Positions 17,181 to 25,996 of a stretch of 64,000 nt of DNA are shown here, piece after piece. The stretch comes from Spinactinospora alkalitolerans. GTDB taxonomy: Bacteria; Actinomycetota; Actinomycetes; Streptosporangiales; Streptosporangiaceae. Below the pieces are notes generated by a model. The model worked only from the letters and a program-made list of their open reading frames with translations, searched no databases and was not told where the DNA came from. The stretch lies in assembly GCF_013408795.1 (NCBI RefSeq), contig NZ_JACCCC010000001.1, positions 5,518,001 to 5,582,000 on the forward strand. Reading direction: 5' to 3'. A program made the translations under genes and the position numbers. Position 1 is the first letter of the stretch. Each line of letters starts with the position of its first letter.

Positions 17181-17440
17181 CCAGGGGGTCTTGAAGTTCG
17201 GCCATAGAAGGGATCCGCGGTGACCGGGCGATCCTCTCGTGCGCCGAAGGCCCCTCAAAGGATCGCCCCGGCGCCGCGCCCCCCGCGCCGCCACCGTGAT
17301 CGCCAGGCCGAAACCATGGTGTCGGCCTGTGCCGACGACGTCGGCGTGCGCTTCGCGCGTGTGAGGGCGATTTACCGTCCACGGGCCCGGCGGCCACGCG
17401 AGAGAATCGCCCGACCGCGCGCCTGTCCCATCCTGGGGTC
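17181..17440. repeat. Family A interspersed mosaic repeat, copy R2
   Basis: This is the same element as R1 in opposite overall orientation. It starts with the tail (CCAGGGGGTCTTGAAG, GGATCCGCGGTGACC), then a + core at 17226-17268, a spacer of 96 nt with GCGTGCGCTTCGCGCG, and an inverted core at 17365-17412. It lies between the rplL terminator and the rpoB promoter, so it should be little transcribed. Both cores keep 8-9-bp GGGCGAT-type arms. Confidence 0.8.
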
Positions 17441-17458
17441 GAGGTCAAAACCCAAAGA

Positions 17459-17486
17459 GGCGGCCGCCCCCGAAGGGACGACCGCC
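17459..17486 (-). terminator. Terminator after rplL
   Basis: A 12-bp stem with two G-T wobbles, closed by a TTCG tetraloop, is followed by TCTTTGGGTTTTG. It begins 21 nt after the rplL stop and separates rplJL from rpoBC. Confidence 0.8.
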
Positions 17487-17506
17487 CGCGCGCAGCCGGG
17501 TGACGA

Positions 17507-17893
17507 CTACTTGAGGGTGATGGTGGCGCCGGCGCCCTCGAGGGCCTCCTTGGCCTTGTCCGCGGTCTCCTTGTTGACGCCCTCGAGCAGCGGCTTGGGA
17601 GCGTTGTCGACCAGGTCCTTGGCCTCCTTGAGACCCAGGCTCGTGAGGCTGCGGACCTCCTTGATGACCTGGATCTTCTTGTCGCCGGCGGACTCCAGGA
17701 CGACGTCGAACTCGCTCTGCTCCTCCTCGGGGGCGGCCTCGCCGCCGCCACCACCCGGAGCGGCGACGACCGCGGCCGGGGCGGCGGCGGTGACGTCGAA
17801 CTTCTCCTCGAACTGCTTCACGAAGTCCGAGAGCTCCAGCAGGGTCATCTCCTCGAACGCGCCGAGCAGCTCTTCGGTGCTGAGCTTCGCCAT
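17507..17893 (-). CDS. rplL: 50S ribosomal protein L7/L12
   Basis: The 128-aa product is the acidic stalk protein that recruits translational GTPases. The N-terminal dimerisation domain starts [21 protein letters not shown]. An Ala/Gly-rich hinge lies near residues 40-55. The C-terminal domain includes [19 protein letters not shown] and ends [10 protein letters not shown] used the ATG at 17893, which gives the family length, and not the longer open frame upstream. It follows rplJ by 102 nt. Confidence 0.98.
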   Translation of the reverse strand: MAKLSTEELLGAFEEMTLLELSDFVKQFEEKFDVTAAAPAAVVAAPGGGGGEAAPEEEQSEFDVVLESAGDKKIQVIKEVRSLTSLGLKEAKDLVDNAPKPLLEGVNKETADKAKEALEGAGATITLK

Positions 17894-17995
17894 GGTTGCG
17901 ATCTCTCTTTCTCTTCCGGCGCGGCCGCCCCTTGGCGCCGCACCGAGGCTTTCGGGCACCGGCGCACGCGGCGCGCCGGCGGGGTTCTGGGGTTC

Positions 17996-18517
17996 TTAGG
18001 CTTCCGCTCGCTTGTCGTGCAGTGCCTGGGCCAGGCGCACGGTCTTGGACGGCAGCGCCTGGAACAGGGCAGCGGCCTGACCCTGCTTGCCCTTCAGCGC
18101 ACCGGCCAGCTTCGAGAGCAGAACCTCGCGGGACTCAAGGTCGGCCAGCCTGGTGATCTCCTCCGGCGTCATCGACCTGCCGTCGATCACACCGCCCTTG
18201 ATCACCAGCGGCGGGTTCGCCCTGGCGAAGTCACGCAGACCCTTGGCCGCCTCGACCACATCGCCCTTGACGAAGGTGATGGCGGAGGGGCCCTCGAACA
18301 GGTCCAGGACCTGCTCGTCCAGACCGGCCTCGTTGGCGGCGATCTTGGTCAGCGTGTTCTTCACGACGCGGAACCGCGCGTTCTGGCCGAGGCTGCGGCG
18401 CAGTTCGGTGACCTGCGCGACAGTGAGCCCACGGTACTCGGTCAGCACGGCACCCTCCGAGCTCTGGAATTCCTCCTTGAGCTCGGCGACCGCGGCTGCC
18501 TTATCCGGCCTCGCCAT
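17996..18517 (-). CDS. rplJ: 50S ribosomal protein L10
   Basis: The 173-aa base of the L10-(L12)n stalk begins [20 protein letters not shown]. The ATG at 18517 is preceded by GGAAGGAG at short spacing. The open frame continues upstream, but that part is leader. The C-terminal helix that binds L12 dimers ends ALHDKRAEA. The gene heads the rplJL operon. In many bacteria L10 represses this operon by binding its leader, and the leader here holds a strong hairpin (18577-18605). Confidence 0.97.
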   Translation of the reverse strand: MARPDKAAAVAELKEEFQSSEGAVLTEYRGLTVAQVTELRRSLGQNARFRVVKNTLTKIAANEAGLDEQVLDLFEGPSAITFVKGDVVEAAKGLRDFARANPPLVIKGGVIDGRSMTPEEITRLADLESREVLLSKLAGALKGKQGQAAALFQALPSKTVRLAQALHDKRAEA

Positions 18518-18576
18518 GGGACTCCTTCCAACAGTGAACACCGGTCCAAGGAGCCATCCGAGTGGGCGCGCGCATG

Positions 18577-18605
18577 AAAAACGCCCCGGCGCAGGCGCAC
18601 GGGGC
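18577..18605 (-). promoter_or_regulatory. Terminator-like hairpin (candidate attenuator) in the rplJ leader
   Basis: On the minus strand, GCCCCG and CGGGGC arms, with an inner GCG/CGC pairing, are followed by GTTTTT. This is a textbook intrinsic terminator shape placed 60-90 nt upstream of the rplJ ATG, inside the transcribed leader. It cannot be the end of the upstream lipoprotein gene, which has its own terminator at 18799-18829. Attenuation of rplJL is therefore likely. Confidence 0.6.
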
Positions 18606-18798
18606 TCGACGGGATCACGTGCACGAGGGCACGCGTGATCGCAGCTCACTCCACACCTGCGCGGGCCGCCCATTCGCATGGGACCTTAGGTCACCCGACG
18701 GGTGACGACCGGCGGTCTTCGGCAGTTACCAATGTTAGCCGATGCCCGGGAGTGAGTGGGACGTGCACGGTCCGGTGGACCGGTGCGGGGGTCAGGTG

Positions 18799-18829
18799 GC
18801 CGGCGAACGCGCCGGATGCGTTCGCCGGC
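18799..18829 (-). terminator. Terminator after the lipoprotein gene
   Basis: A perfect 12-bp stem (GCCGGCGAACGC with its complement) surrounds a 7-nt loop, 17 nt downstream of the stop at 18847. Confidence 0.8.
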
Positions 18830-18846
18830 TTCCGGAGCGGGTGCCG

Positions 18847-19614
18847 CTAATTCATGTCGCCCATGTCGCCCAGGTCGCCCATGAGGTCGTCCATGTCGCC
18901 GATCTGGTCCGCGCTCGGGTACTCGATCTCGACGGGCTGGTTGAACTCCAGGAAGTCCATGGTGCTGGTGAAGTCACCGGCCTCGCTGCTCACCCTGCGC
19001 GGCAGGCCCTCGTCGTCCACCCACACCTCGAACGCCATCTCGCTGACGCCCGACTGGGAGTACAGCTGCTGCGCCGACTCCTTGGCGTCGGCGTCGTCGA
19101 TGTTCTCCAGTGCCTGGTCGACGCTGTAGGTCCCGGTGTACTTGGTCGTGGATACGCCGTTGACCTCCTCGGATCCGGCCTCCTCGATGCCCTCGCCGGC
19201 GAGCAGCTTCTCCAGTTCGGCCATCGGGTCCTGGGGCTGCTGGGTGCCCTCTGCCGCGCTCGACCGCAGCCACGCGGGGCCTCCCATGGAGGGGTCGCCC
19301 TCCACCAGGATCTCGTCACCGCGCATCAGCACCCTGCTGGTGCCGCTCGTGCCGAGGTCCATCGTTATCTCGTAGGTGGGCTCGGGGGTGCCGGAGTAGG
19401 TGATCTCCTGGGTCATCTCGGTGGCCTGCCCCTGCATGCTGCCCGACGTCGTCATCTCGGCACGGTAGCTCTCGACCTCGCGCGTCTGGCTCACCAGGTT
19501 GGAGAGCACCTCCGTGACGCTCGCACCGCCCGCCGCGCCGGGGAGGGCCGAACACCCCGCGACGACCATTGCCAAACCACTGCCCGCGACGGCGACGGCG
19601 AACTTTCGCAGCAT
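18847..19614 (-). CDS. LppX/LprG-like or LolA-like secreted lipoprotein
   Basis: The 255-aa protein has a signal peptide ending in the lipobox VVAGC, with lipidated Cys21. The mature part has the alternating Thr/Ser-rich beta pattern of LppX/LprG or DUF6612-like lipid-carrier lipoproteins (YRAEMTTSGSM, KYTGTYSVDQAL). The C-terminus ends in an odd Asp/Met-rich tail, GDMDDLMGDLGDMGDMN. ATG has GGAG upstream. As I recall, a lipoprotein gene between rplA and rplJ is a conserved feature of Streptomyces chromosomes, so this is a stable neighbour and not an insertion. A candidate ECF-type promoter lies at 19674-19699. Confidence 0.8.
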   Translation of the reverse strand: MLRKFAVAVAGSGLAMVVAGCSALPGAAGGASVTEVLSNLVSQTREVESYRAEMTTSGSMQGQATEMTQEITYSGTPEPTYEITMDLGTSGTSRVLMRGDEILVEGDPSMGGPAWLRSSAAEGTQQPQDPMAELEKLLAGEGIEEAGSEEVNGVSTTKYTGTYSVDQALENIDDADAKESAQQLYSQSGVSEMAFEVWVDDEGLPRRVSSEAGDFTSTMDFLEFNQPVEIEYPSADQIGDMDDLMGDLGDMGDMN

Positions 19615-19673
19615 CGATCAAACTCCAAAGACGTCTCGTTCGTGACCGGCCTGTTGACCTGCCCGAATCATGC

Positions 19674-19699
19674 GACGTGTCGCCCCGGGCAACGGTTCC
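19674..19699 (-). promoter_or_regulatory. Candidate ECF-sigma promoter of the lipoprotein gene
   Basis: On the minus strand, GGAAC (19695-19699), a 17-nt spacer and CGTC (19674-19677) match the GGAAC-N16/17-CGT pattern of SigE-type ECF promoters. The predicted start is about 50 nt before the ATG at 19614. A cell-envelope stress promoter would suit a secreted lipoprotein. The motif is short, so chance occurrence is possible. Confidence 0.35.
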
Positions 19700-19775
19700 A
19701 CCGCTTTTCGCCGGATCGGGCCGGGTGGACGGCGGGCGGGGGCATGCATGGAGGCCGCATGGAGGGCGCGGGCGC

Positions 19776-19818
19776 GAAAAAGGGCGCCCCGGCTCGGATC
19801 CTCCGAGCCGGGGCGCCC
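19776..19818 (-). terminator. Strong intrinsic terminator after rplKA
   Basis: A perfect 17-bp stem (19782-19798 with 19802-19818) and a 3-nt loop are followed on the minus strand by TTTTTC. This is the best intrinsic terminator in the window. It lies 45 nt downstream of the rplA stop. Confidence 0.92.
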
Positions 19819-19862
19819 CCGCTGCCCTCGATCGCCGCGCCGCGGCGCCGCGGACGCGCCGA

Positions 19863-20561
19863 CTAGGCGACGGCGCGCGCCGCGTTCGGGTCCACCGGGA
19901 TGCCGGGGCCCATCGTGGTGGTCAGCGTGGCCTTCTTGACGTAGCGGCCCTTGGCGGCCGACGGCTTGAGCCGCAGCACCTCGTCCAGGGCGGCCTGGTA
20001 GTTCTCGATGAGCTGCTGCTCGCCGAAGGAGGCCTTGCCGATGATGAAGTGCAGGTTGCCGTGCCGGTCGACCCGGAACTCGATCTTGCCGCCCTTGATG
20101 TCGCTGACGGCCTTGGCGACGTCGGGGGTGACGGTGCCGGTCTTGGGGTTGGGCATGAGGCCGCGCGGACCGAGCACCCGGCCCAGGCGACCGACCTTGC
20201 CCATCAGGTCCGGGGTGGCCACGACCGCGTCGAAGTCGAGGAAGCCCTTCTGGATCTCCTCGACGAGGTCGTCGTCGCCGACGTAGTCGGCGCCCGCGGC
20301 GCGGGCCTGCTCGGCACGGTCACCGGTGGCGAAGACCAGGACCCGAGCGGTCTTGCCGGTGCCGTGCGGCAGGTTGACGGTGCCGCGGACCATCTGGTCG
20401 GCCTTGCGCGGGTCGACGCCCAGGCGCAGGGCGATCTCGACGGTCGGGTCGAACTTGACGGAGATGGTCTCCTTGGCGAGCTTGACGGCCTCGACCGGCG
20501 CGTACAGCCGGTCGCGGTCCACCTGCTCGGAGGCCTTGCGGTGGTTCTTGCTGCGCTTCAC
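19863..20561 (-). CDS. rplA: 50S ribosomal protein L1
   Basis: The 232-aa protein forms the mobile L1 stalk at the E site. I chose the GTG at 20561 ([13 protein letters not shown]), which has AGGAG 7 nt upstream and gives the family length. The conserved [15 protein letters not shown] motif lies near residue 130. It is the second gene of the rplKA operon, 82 nt after rplK. In other bacteria L1 autoregulates this operon by binding its mRNA. Confidence 0.97.
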   Translation of the reverse strand: MKRSKNHRKASEQVDRDRLYAPVEAVKLAKETISVKFDPTVEIALRLGVDPRKADQMVRGTVNLPHGTGKTARVLVFATGDRAEQARAAGADYVGDDDLVEEIQKGFLDFDAVVATPDLMGKVGRLGRVLGPRGLMPNPKTGTVTPDVAKAVSDIKGGKIEFRVDRHGNLHFIIGKASFGEQQLIENYQAALDEVLRLKPSAAKGRYVKKATLTTTMGPGIPVDPNAARAVA

Positions 20562-20643
20562 TGAAAACTCCTGTTTCAAGGGGCCTGTGGTGTGCGGGCC
20601 AGCGCCTGGCCCTGCCACGGAGGACGGACGGCGCCGCAGGGCG

Positions 20644-21072
20644 CTACTTGACCTCGATGCCCATGGAACGGGCGGTGCCGGCGACGATCTTCTCGGCGGA
20701 TTCGAGGTCACCGGTGTTGAGGTCGGGCAGCTTGGTCTGCGCGATCTCGCGCACCTGGTCGCGGGTGATGGAACCCGCGGTGCTGCGGCTCGGGGTCGTG
20801 GCGCCCTTGTCCAGGCCGGCGGCCTTGAGGATGAGCTTCGGGGCCGGCGGCGTCTTGGTGACGAAGCTGAACGACCGGTCCTCGAAGATGGTGATCTCTA
20901 CGGGGATGACGTTGCCGCGCTGGGCTTCGGTGGCAGCGTTGTACTGCTTGCAGAAGTCCATGATGTTGACGCCGTGCGGGCCGAGGGCGGTACCGACCGG
21001 CGGAGCCGGGGTGGCCTGTCCTGCGGGCAGTTGAACCTTGACGAGCGCCGCGATCTTCTTCTTCGGAGGCAT
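20644..21072 (-). CDS. rplK: 50S ribosomal protein L11
   Basis: The 142-aa protein of the GTPase-associated centre begins [20 protein letters not shown] and carries [19 protein letters not shown]. This is the proline-rich N-terminal region contacted by thiopeptide antibiotics. The C-terminal rRNA-binding domain follows. The ATG at 21072 has AAAGGA upstream. It is the first gene of rplKA, separated from nusG by terminator-like hairpins. Confidence 0.98.
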   Translation of the reverse strand: MPPKKKIAALVKVQLPAGQATPAPPVGTALGPHGVNIMDFCKQYNAATEAQRGNVIPVEITIFEDRSFSFVTKTPPAPKLILKAAGLDKGATTPSRSTAGSITRDQVREIAQTKLPDLNTGDLESAEKIVAGTARSMGIEVK

Positions 21073-21230
21073 TTCGGGTCCTTTGCCGGATTTGCTGTGT
21101 GTTGTGGGTCCCTCGTCCCCGCGCCGCGGAGACGGCGCGGGTCCGGCCCGACCGGCAGGGAGTCGGACCGAGGTCCACCTACCACCTGCGTGGAGAGCCG
21201 CGCGTCCGCCGGGACCCGGGCGGATCGCGA

Positions 21231-21286
21231 ATAAGCCCCGCCGAGGGCGGGGCACGGTGGGTCGGCCCCGAAGGGCGGACCCACCA
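21231..21286 (-). terminator. Tandem terminator hairpins after nusG
   Basis: The first hairpin (21257-21286, arms GGTGGGTC and GACCCACC) starts 16 nt after the nusG stop. The second (21235-21253, GCCCCGCC/GGCGGGGC with a 3-nt loop) is followed by TTAT. Together they should end the secE-nusG transcript. Confidence 0.75.
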
Positions 21287-21301
21287 AGTCTACGCGCTGG
21301 A

Positions 21302-22129
21302 TCAGATCTTCGAGACCTGGTTGAACGCCAGCTCCACCGGGGTCTCACGGCCGAAGATCGAGACGAGCACCTTGAGCTTCTGGGTGTCGGGGTTGATCTC
21401 GCTGACCGTGGCGGGCAGCGTGGCGAACGGGCCCTCCATGACGGTCACGGACTCGCCGACCTCGTAGGCGACGTCGGAGCGGGCCTCGGTCTCCTTCTTC
21501 TTGGTCTGCTCGGCCTCTTCCTCCGGCTCCGGGGCGAGGAGGTCGGCGACCTCCTGGATGCTCAGCGGAGCGGGGCGGTTGGACAGACCGACGAAGCCGG
21601 TGACGCCGGGCGTGTTGCGGACCGCCGCCCAGGACTCGTCGATGAGGTCCATGCGCACCAGGACGTAGCCGGGCAGGACCTTCTCGGTGACCTGCTGGCG
21701 CTTGCCGCTCTTGACCTCGGTGACCTCCTGCGTGGGCACCTCGACCTGGAAGATGTAGTCCTCCATGTTGAGCGACTGGGTGCGGCTCTCGACGTTGGCC
21801 TTCACCCGGTTCTCGTAGCCCGCGTAGGTGTGCACCACGTACCAGTCGCCCGGCAGCATGCGCAGCTCGATCTTGAACTCTTCGACGGGGTCGAGCCTGG
21901 GGACCGCGTCCTCTTCGCTCTCCTCGGCCTCTTCGGCCTCGGCGTCCTCCGCCTGCTCGGCGTCCGCTTCGAGCTCGGTCTCCTCGGCACCGGCCGCCTC
22001 GGTCGTTTCGGGCGCCTCGGCCGCTTCAGCAGCATCCGCCTGCTCGGCTCGCGGGCCGGTCTCTTCCGCCGACGACTGATCCCGCTCCTCGGTGGGGAGG
22101 TCGCCAGAGGTCAGTGGGGAGTCGGACAC
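21302..22129 (-). CDS. nusG: Transcription termination/antitermination factor NusG
   Basis: The 275-aa protein has a long Glu/Ala-rich acidic N-terminal extension of about 90 residues, characteristic of actinobacterial NusG. The NGN domain follows ([19 protein letters not shown]) and then the KOW domain ([19 protein letters not shown]). NusG binds RNA polymerase and links it to Rho or to ribosomal S10. I chose the GTG at 22129 (VSDSPLTSG) with AAAGAG upstream. An open frame of 23 more codons exists but lacks a better start. It is followed by tandem terminators. Confidence 0.95.
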   Translation of the reverse strand: MSDSPLTSGDLPTEERDQSSAEETGPRAEQADAAEAAEAPETTEAAGAEETELEADAEQAEDAEAEEAEESEEDAVPRLDPVEEFKIELRMLPGDWYVVHTYAGYENRVKANVESRTQSLNMEDYIFQVEVPTQEVTEVKSGKRQQVTEKVLPGYVLVRMDLIDESWAAVRNTPGVTGFVGLSNRPAPLSIQEVADLLAPEPEEEAEQTKKKETEARSDVAYEVGESVTVMEGPFATLPATVSEINPDTQKLKVLVSIFGRETPVELAFNQVSKI

Positions 22130-22279
22130 GGCTGCTCTTTCTCTCGTCGGATACACGCTCTCGGCTGGCACAACAATGAACACGGCCAGCGCCGGCAATG
22201 CCAGCTTACGGTCTTGGCCGACGAAATGTGACCAACGTGCCGCGATGACCCGGGCGTGGTCCCGGGGAGGCGGCTGCGA

Positions 22280-22534
22280 TCAGGAGGTGCCGGTGCCGGC
22301 GACGGTGGAGTAGAGCCAGGTGACCCCTTCACCGAAGCCGAAGTCGAGCAGCGAGATGTAGCCGACCATCATGACCACGAAGACCATGACCACGATCGTG
22401 TAGGTGATCAGCTCACGGCGGGTGGGCCAACGGACCTTTCGGAGCTCGCCGACGACCTGCTTGGTAAAGGTCACCGGACCGGTACGACGCTTGCGCTCCT
22501 TCTCGGGCTTGGCGTCGGCGTCAGTCTGTGTCAC
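22280..22534 (-). CDS. secE: Preprotein translocase subunit SecE
   Basis: The 84-aa subunit is of the short single-span type. The cytoplasmic KQVVGELRKVRWPTRREL motif precedes one membrane helix (TYTIVVMVFVVMMVGYISL). SecE clamps SecY in the Sec translocon. The GTG start has AAGGA 7 nt upstream. It lies between tRNA-Trp and nusG, the standard tRNA-Trp/secE/nusG order. Confidence 0.96.
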   Translation of the reverse strand: MTQTDADAKPEKERKRRTGPVTFTKQVVGELRKVRWPTRRELITYTIVVMVFVVMMVGYISLLDFGFGEGVTWLYSTVAGTGTS

Positions 22535-22649
22535 CTGAGGTCCTTAGGGATTCGACGGTCACTGGACGCTTCCGGGCGGACGGCCTCCTCAGCCGGGCGC
22601 TCATTCCACTCGCTCACTCGGACTTGCCGCGCACTCGGGAGTGCTCTTG

Positions 22650-22722
22650 CAGGGCAGGAGGGACTCGAACCCCCAACCGCCGGTTTTGGAGACCGGTGCT
22701 CTTCCAATTGAGCCACTGCCCT
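22650..22722 (-). tRNA. tRNA-Trp (CCA anticodon)
   Basis: The 73-nt cloverleaf has acceptor arms AGGGCAG and CTGCCCT, anticodon loop CTCCAAA (anticodon CCA) and T-loop GGTTCGAGTCC. The 3' CCA is not encoded. It is located upstream of secE. Confidence 0.95.
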
Positions 22723-22928
22723 TGGGTACCGCGTGGTTCCCACGATAGCCGGTTCCGGAGCGTGCTGCGCGCGAATAATCGGGCGGGCGGCCCGTTCCCG
22801 GTCCATCGACTGCCAGAGTCTATGCCCTATCCGCGTCCGGGACCAAGTCGCGGCGGGCTGTGTTCCCCGTTCCCCCTGTTCGCCCCCTTGACACAAATGT
22901 CTTGGCCCCACATGGAAACATGGGTCAC

Positions 22929-24137
22929 ATGACTGACCGACCCCGTATCTCCGCACGCATCGGCGGCATTTCCGAGTCAGCGACCCTGGCGGTGGACGCG
23001 AAGGCCAAGGCCATGAAGGCCGAAGGCCGGCCCGTCATCGGCTTCGGCGCCGGGGAGCCCGACTTCCCGACACCCGACTACATCGTCGAGGCCGCGGCGC
23101 AGGCGTGCCGCGAACCCCGCTTCCACCGGTACACGCCGGCGGGCGGCCTGCCCGAGCTGAAGGAGGCCATCGCGACCAAGACCCTGCGCGACTCCGGCTA
23201 CCGGGTGGAGCCGAGCCAGGTCCTGGTGACCAACGGCGGCAAGCAGGCCATCTACGAGGCGTTCGCCACACTGCTCGACCCGGGTGACGAGGTCATCGTC
23301 GTCGCGCCGTACTGGACGACCTACCCCGAGTCGATCAAGCTGGCCGGCGGCGTCCCGACCTACGTCGTCACCGACGAGTCCACCGGCTACCTCGCGAGCG
23401 TCGAGCAGTTGGAGGCCGCCCGCACCGAGCGCTCCAAGGTGCTGGTGTTCGTCTCCCCGTCCAACCCGACGGGCGCCGTCTACTCCCCGGAGCAGGTCCG
23501 CGAGATCGGCCGGTGGGCGGCCGAGAAGGGCCTGTGGGTCCTCACCGACGAGATCTACGAGCACCTGGTCTACGGCGACGCCCGGTTCGCCTCGATGCCG
23601 GCGGAGGTGCCCGAGATCGCCGACCGCACGATCGTGGTCAACGGCGTGGCCAAGACCTACGCGATGACCGGCTGGCGTGTGGGGTGGATCGTCGGCCCCA
23701 AGGACGTCGTCAAGGCGGCGGGCAACCTGCAGTCGCACGCCACGTCCAACGTCGCCAACGTCTCGCAGGTCGCGGCGCTGGCCGCCGTCTCAGGCGACCT
23801 CAGCGCCGTGGACGAGATGCGCACCGCCTTCGACCGCCGCCGCAGGACCATCGTCCGGATGCTCAACGAGATCCCCGGTGTGGTCTGCCCCGAGCCGCAG
23901 GGCGCGTTCTACGCCTACCCGTCGGTCAAGGACGTCATCGGCCGGGAGGTGCGCGGCCGGCGCCCGCAGAGCTCCACCGAACTGGCCGAGCTGATCCTGG
24001 AGCAGGCCGAGGTCGCCGTGGTTCCGGGCGAGGCGTTCGGCACCCCCGGCTACCTCCGGCTGTCCTACGCGCTGAGCGACGCCGACCTCACCGAGGGCGT
24101 GAGCCGCATCGCCAAGCTGCTGAGTGAGGCGCGGTAG
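22929..24137 (+). CDS. aspC: Aspartate/aromatic aminotransferase, class I
   Basis: The 402-aa PLP-dependent fold-type I transaminase probably acts on aspartate and 2-oxoglutarate. Features seen are [29 protein letters not shown], the PLP lysine in [14 protein letters not shown] near residue 240, and the carboxylate-binding Arg in [11 protein letters not shown] near residue 380. I chose the ATG at 22929. No clear ribosome-binding site precedes it. A perfect TTGACA at 22888-22893 sits about 36 nt upstream, so a leaderless or near-leaderless transcript is possible, although no good -10 was found. It is transcribed divergently from tRNA-Trp/secE and ends at a strong terminator. Confidence 0.92.
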   Translation: MTDRPRISARIGGISESATLAVDAKAKAMKAEGRPVIGFGAGEPDFPTPDYIVEAAAQACREPRFHRYTPAGGLPELKEAIATKTLRDSGYRVEPSQVLVTNGGKQAIYEAFATLLDPGDEVIVVAPYWTTYPESIKLAGGVPTYVVTDESTGYLASVEQLEAARTERSKVLVFVSPSNPTGAVYSPEQVREIGRWAAEKGLWVLTDEIYEHLVYGDARFASMPAEVPEIADRTIVVNGVAKTYAMTGWRVGWIVGPKDVVKAAGNLQSHATSNVANVSQVAALAAVSGDLSAVDEMRTAFDRRRRTIVRMLNEIPGVVCPEPQGAFYAYPSVKDVIGREVRGRRPQSSTELAELILEQAEVAVVPGEAFGTPGYLRLSYALSDADLTEGVSRIAKLLSEAR

Positions 24138-24186
24138 CCGGATCCGGCCGGTCCCGCGCGCGAAGGACCGGTGCCCCTTCTCCGTT

Positions 24187-24228
24187 GCTCGCCCCGGCGT
24201 CCGCCCGACGCCGGGGCGAGCGGTTTTT
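24187..24228 (+). terminator. Intrinsic terminator after aspC
   Basis: A perfect 15-bp stem (24187-24201 with 24207-24221) and a 5-nt loop are followed by GGTTTTT. It lies 50 nt after the aspC stop. Confidence 0.92.
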
Positions 24229-24276
24229 CGCGGGACGGCTGACGACGGCGGGGCCGGTTTGCGGCACCCTTGTGTC

Positions 24277-25305
24277 ATGCAACGCCCGATCACCCTGCTG
24301 CCCAAGGCCCACCTCCACCTGCACTTCACCGGGTCGATGCGGCACTCCACCCTGGTGGAGCTCGCCGACCTGCGCGGAGTGCACCTCCCCCAGGCGCTCG
24401 TGGACGAGTGGCCGCCGAAGCTGAGAGCCGTCGACGAACGAGGCTGGTTCCGCTTCCAGCGGCTCTACGACATCGCCCGGTCGGTGCTGAAGACGCCCGA
24501 TGACATGTACCGGCTGCTGCTGGAGGCCGCACAGGACGAGCGCGCGGCCGGGTCGGGGTGGCTGGAGATCCAGGTGGACCCCAGCGGCTACGCCTCCCGG
24601 TTCGACGGGCTCACCGCGGCGCTGGAGCTCGTGCTGGACGCCGCCCGCAGCGCGGAGCGTGAGACGGGCGTGGGCATCGGGATCATGGTCGCGGCCAATC
24701 GCACCAAGCACCCGTTGGACGCCAAGGCGCTGGCCCGGCTCGCGTCCCAGTACGCGGGCAGGGGCGTCGTCTCGTTCGGGTTGAACAACGACGAGCGCCG
24801 CGGCCGGGCGCTGGAGTTCGAGGGCGCGTTCCGGATCGCCCGCCGGGCCGGTCTGCTGCTGGCGCCGCACGGCGGCGAGCTGGAGGGGCCGCGCAGCGTA
24901 CGGGAGTGCCTGGACATGCTGGAGGCCGACCGGATCGGCCACGGCGTGCGCGCGATCGAGGACCCCTACCTGGTGGAGCGGGTCGCCACCCAGGAGGTGA
25001 CCCTGGAGGTCTGCCCGAGCTCCAACGTCGGCCTGGGCGTCGTGCAGGACGTGTCGCACGTGCCGCTGCGCCGCCTGTTCGACGCCGGCGCCCCGATCGC
25101 CCTGGGCACCGACGACCCGCTGCTGTTCGGTCCCCGGCTGGCCGAGCAGTACGAGATCGCCAGGGACGTCTTCGGGTTCTCCGACGCCGAGCTCGCCGAG
25201 CTCGCGCGGATGTCGATCAGGGGCGCGGCAGCGCCCGACGGCCGCAAGAAGGAGCTGCTGGCCGGCGTGGACTCCTGGCTGACCACAGCGCCGGAGGACT
25301 TCTGA
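24277..25305 (+). CDS. Adenosine deaminase-like amidohydrolase
   Basis: This 342-aa metal-dependent deaminase belongs to the adenosine/AMP deaminase family. The HxH metal site is AHLHLHFTGS near residues 11-20. HGGE near residue 198 corresponds to the catalytic HAGE. RIGHG, CPSSNV and GTDDP (near residue 276) complete the metal and substrate site. The N-terminal site reads HFTGS where typical enzymes have HLDGA, so substrate preference is uncertain (adenosine or a related aminopurine). I chose the ATG at 24277, although the frame is open further upstream through the terminator. It has its own transcript between the aspC terminator and the convergent GDT1 gene. Confidence 0.85.
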   Translation: MQRPITLLPKAHLHLHFTGSMRHSTLVELADLRGVHLPQALVDEWPPKLRAVDERGWFRFQRLYDIARSVLKTPDDMYRLLLEAAQDERAAGSGWLEIQVDPSGYASRFDGLTAALELVLDAARSAERETGVGIGIMVAANRTKHPLDAKALARLASQYAGRGVVSFGLNNDERRGRALEFEGAFRIARRAGLLLAPHGGELEGPRSVRECLDMLEADRIGHGVRAIEDPYLVERVATQEVTLEVCPSSNVGLGVVQDVSHVPLRRLFDAGAPIALGTDDPLLFGPRLAEQYEIARDVFGFSDAELAELARMSIRGAAAPDGRKKELLAGVDSWLTTAPEDF

Positions 25306-25348
25306 GCCCGGCGGCCGGCGCCCCGCCGACCGCGGCGGCGGAGGGGCG

Positions 25349-25939
25349 TCAGAACGCCACCATCCGCACGCCCTGGAACACCATTGCGGCGCCGGCCAGG
25401 AAGAACAGCAGCGCCGCGCCGACCTGAACGGCACGTTCGGGGAGCTTCTTGCCCAGCGCGGCGCCCAGCGCGATCGCGATGCCGTCGGCGAGCACCATGC
25501 CGACGGTGGAGCCGACCCATACCGGGAGCCAGTCGTACCGGGTGCCGACGGTGATCGTGGCGAGCATCGTCTTGTCGCCCAGTTCGGCGACGAAGAAGAC
25601 CACGCAGACGGTCACGAAGGCGGAGCGGATGCGCCGGGAGGCGGCGCGCTCCTCGTCCTTGTCGGTGAGTTCGTCGCCGCGCAGGGTCCAGACGCCGAAG
25701 AGGACGAACGCGACACCGGCGGCCAGGGTCACCCAGTCGGTGGGGATGGCCATGCCCAGGACCTCGGCGATGAGCACGCTGAACCCGTGCACGACGAGGG
25801 TCGCGGCGGTGATGCCCAGCACGACGGTGAGCGCCCGGTAGCGGGTCGCCAGTGACATCGCCACGAGCTGGGTCTTGTCGCCCATCTCGGCGATGAAGAT
25901 GGCCGCCGCGCTGAAACCGAGCGCCGTGAGGAATTCCAC
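25349..25939 (-). CDS. TMEM165/GDT1 (UPF0016) family manganese exporter
   Basis: The 196-aa membrane protein has six predicted helices in two inverted halves, each with the family motif E-x-GDKT (EMGDKTQ near residue 18 and ELGDKTM near residue 118). These acidic residues bind the transported cation. I chose the GTG at 25939 (VEFLTALGF) with AGAGGA 7 nt upstream. The longer open frame upstream runs through the riboswitch. Family members export Mn2+ or Ca2+. The yybP-ykoY riboswitch at 25997-26130 points to manganese. Confidence 0.92.
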   Translation of the reverse strand: MEFLTALGFSAAAIFIAEMGDKTQLVAMSLATRYRALTVVLGITAATLVVHGFSVLIAEVLGMAIPTDWVTLAAGVAFVLFGVWTLRGDELTDKDEERAASRRIRSAFVTVCVVFFVAELGDKTMLATITVGTRYDWLPVWVGSTVGMVLADGIAIALGAALGKKLPERAVQVGAALLFFLAGAAMVFQGVRMVAF

Positions 25940-25996
25940 CGGATCCTCTGCCCTTCGAGTCGTCTTTTCGGACAGAAGCAAAAGGCGGACGCCACG

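Noticed and set aside
18726-18737. TAACAT (minus strand) as the rplJ promoter -10
   Set aside because: Reasonable -10 but no -35 at any suitable distance; too weak to list.
22888-22922. Perfect TTGACA before aspC as a full promoter
   Set aside because: No acceptable -10 at 16-19 nt (CATGGA/ATGGAA only), so it is mentioned in the aspC entry but not listed as a promoter.
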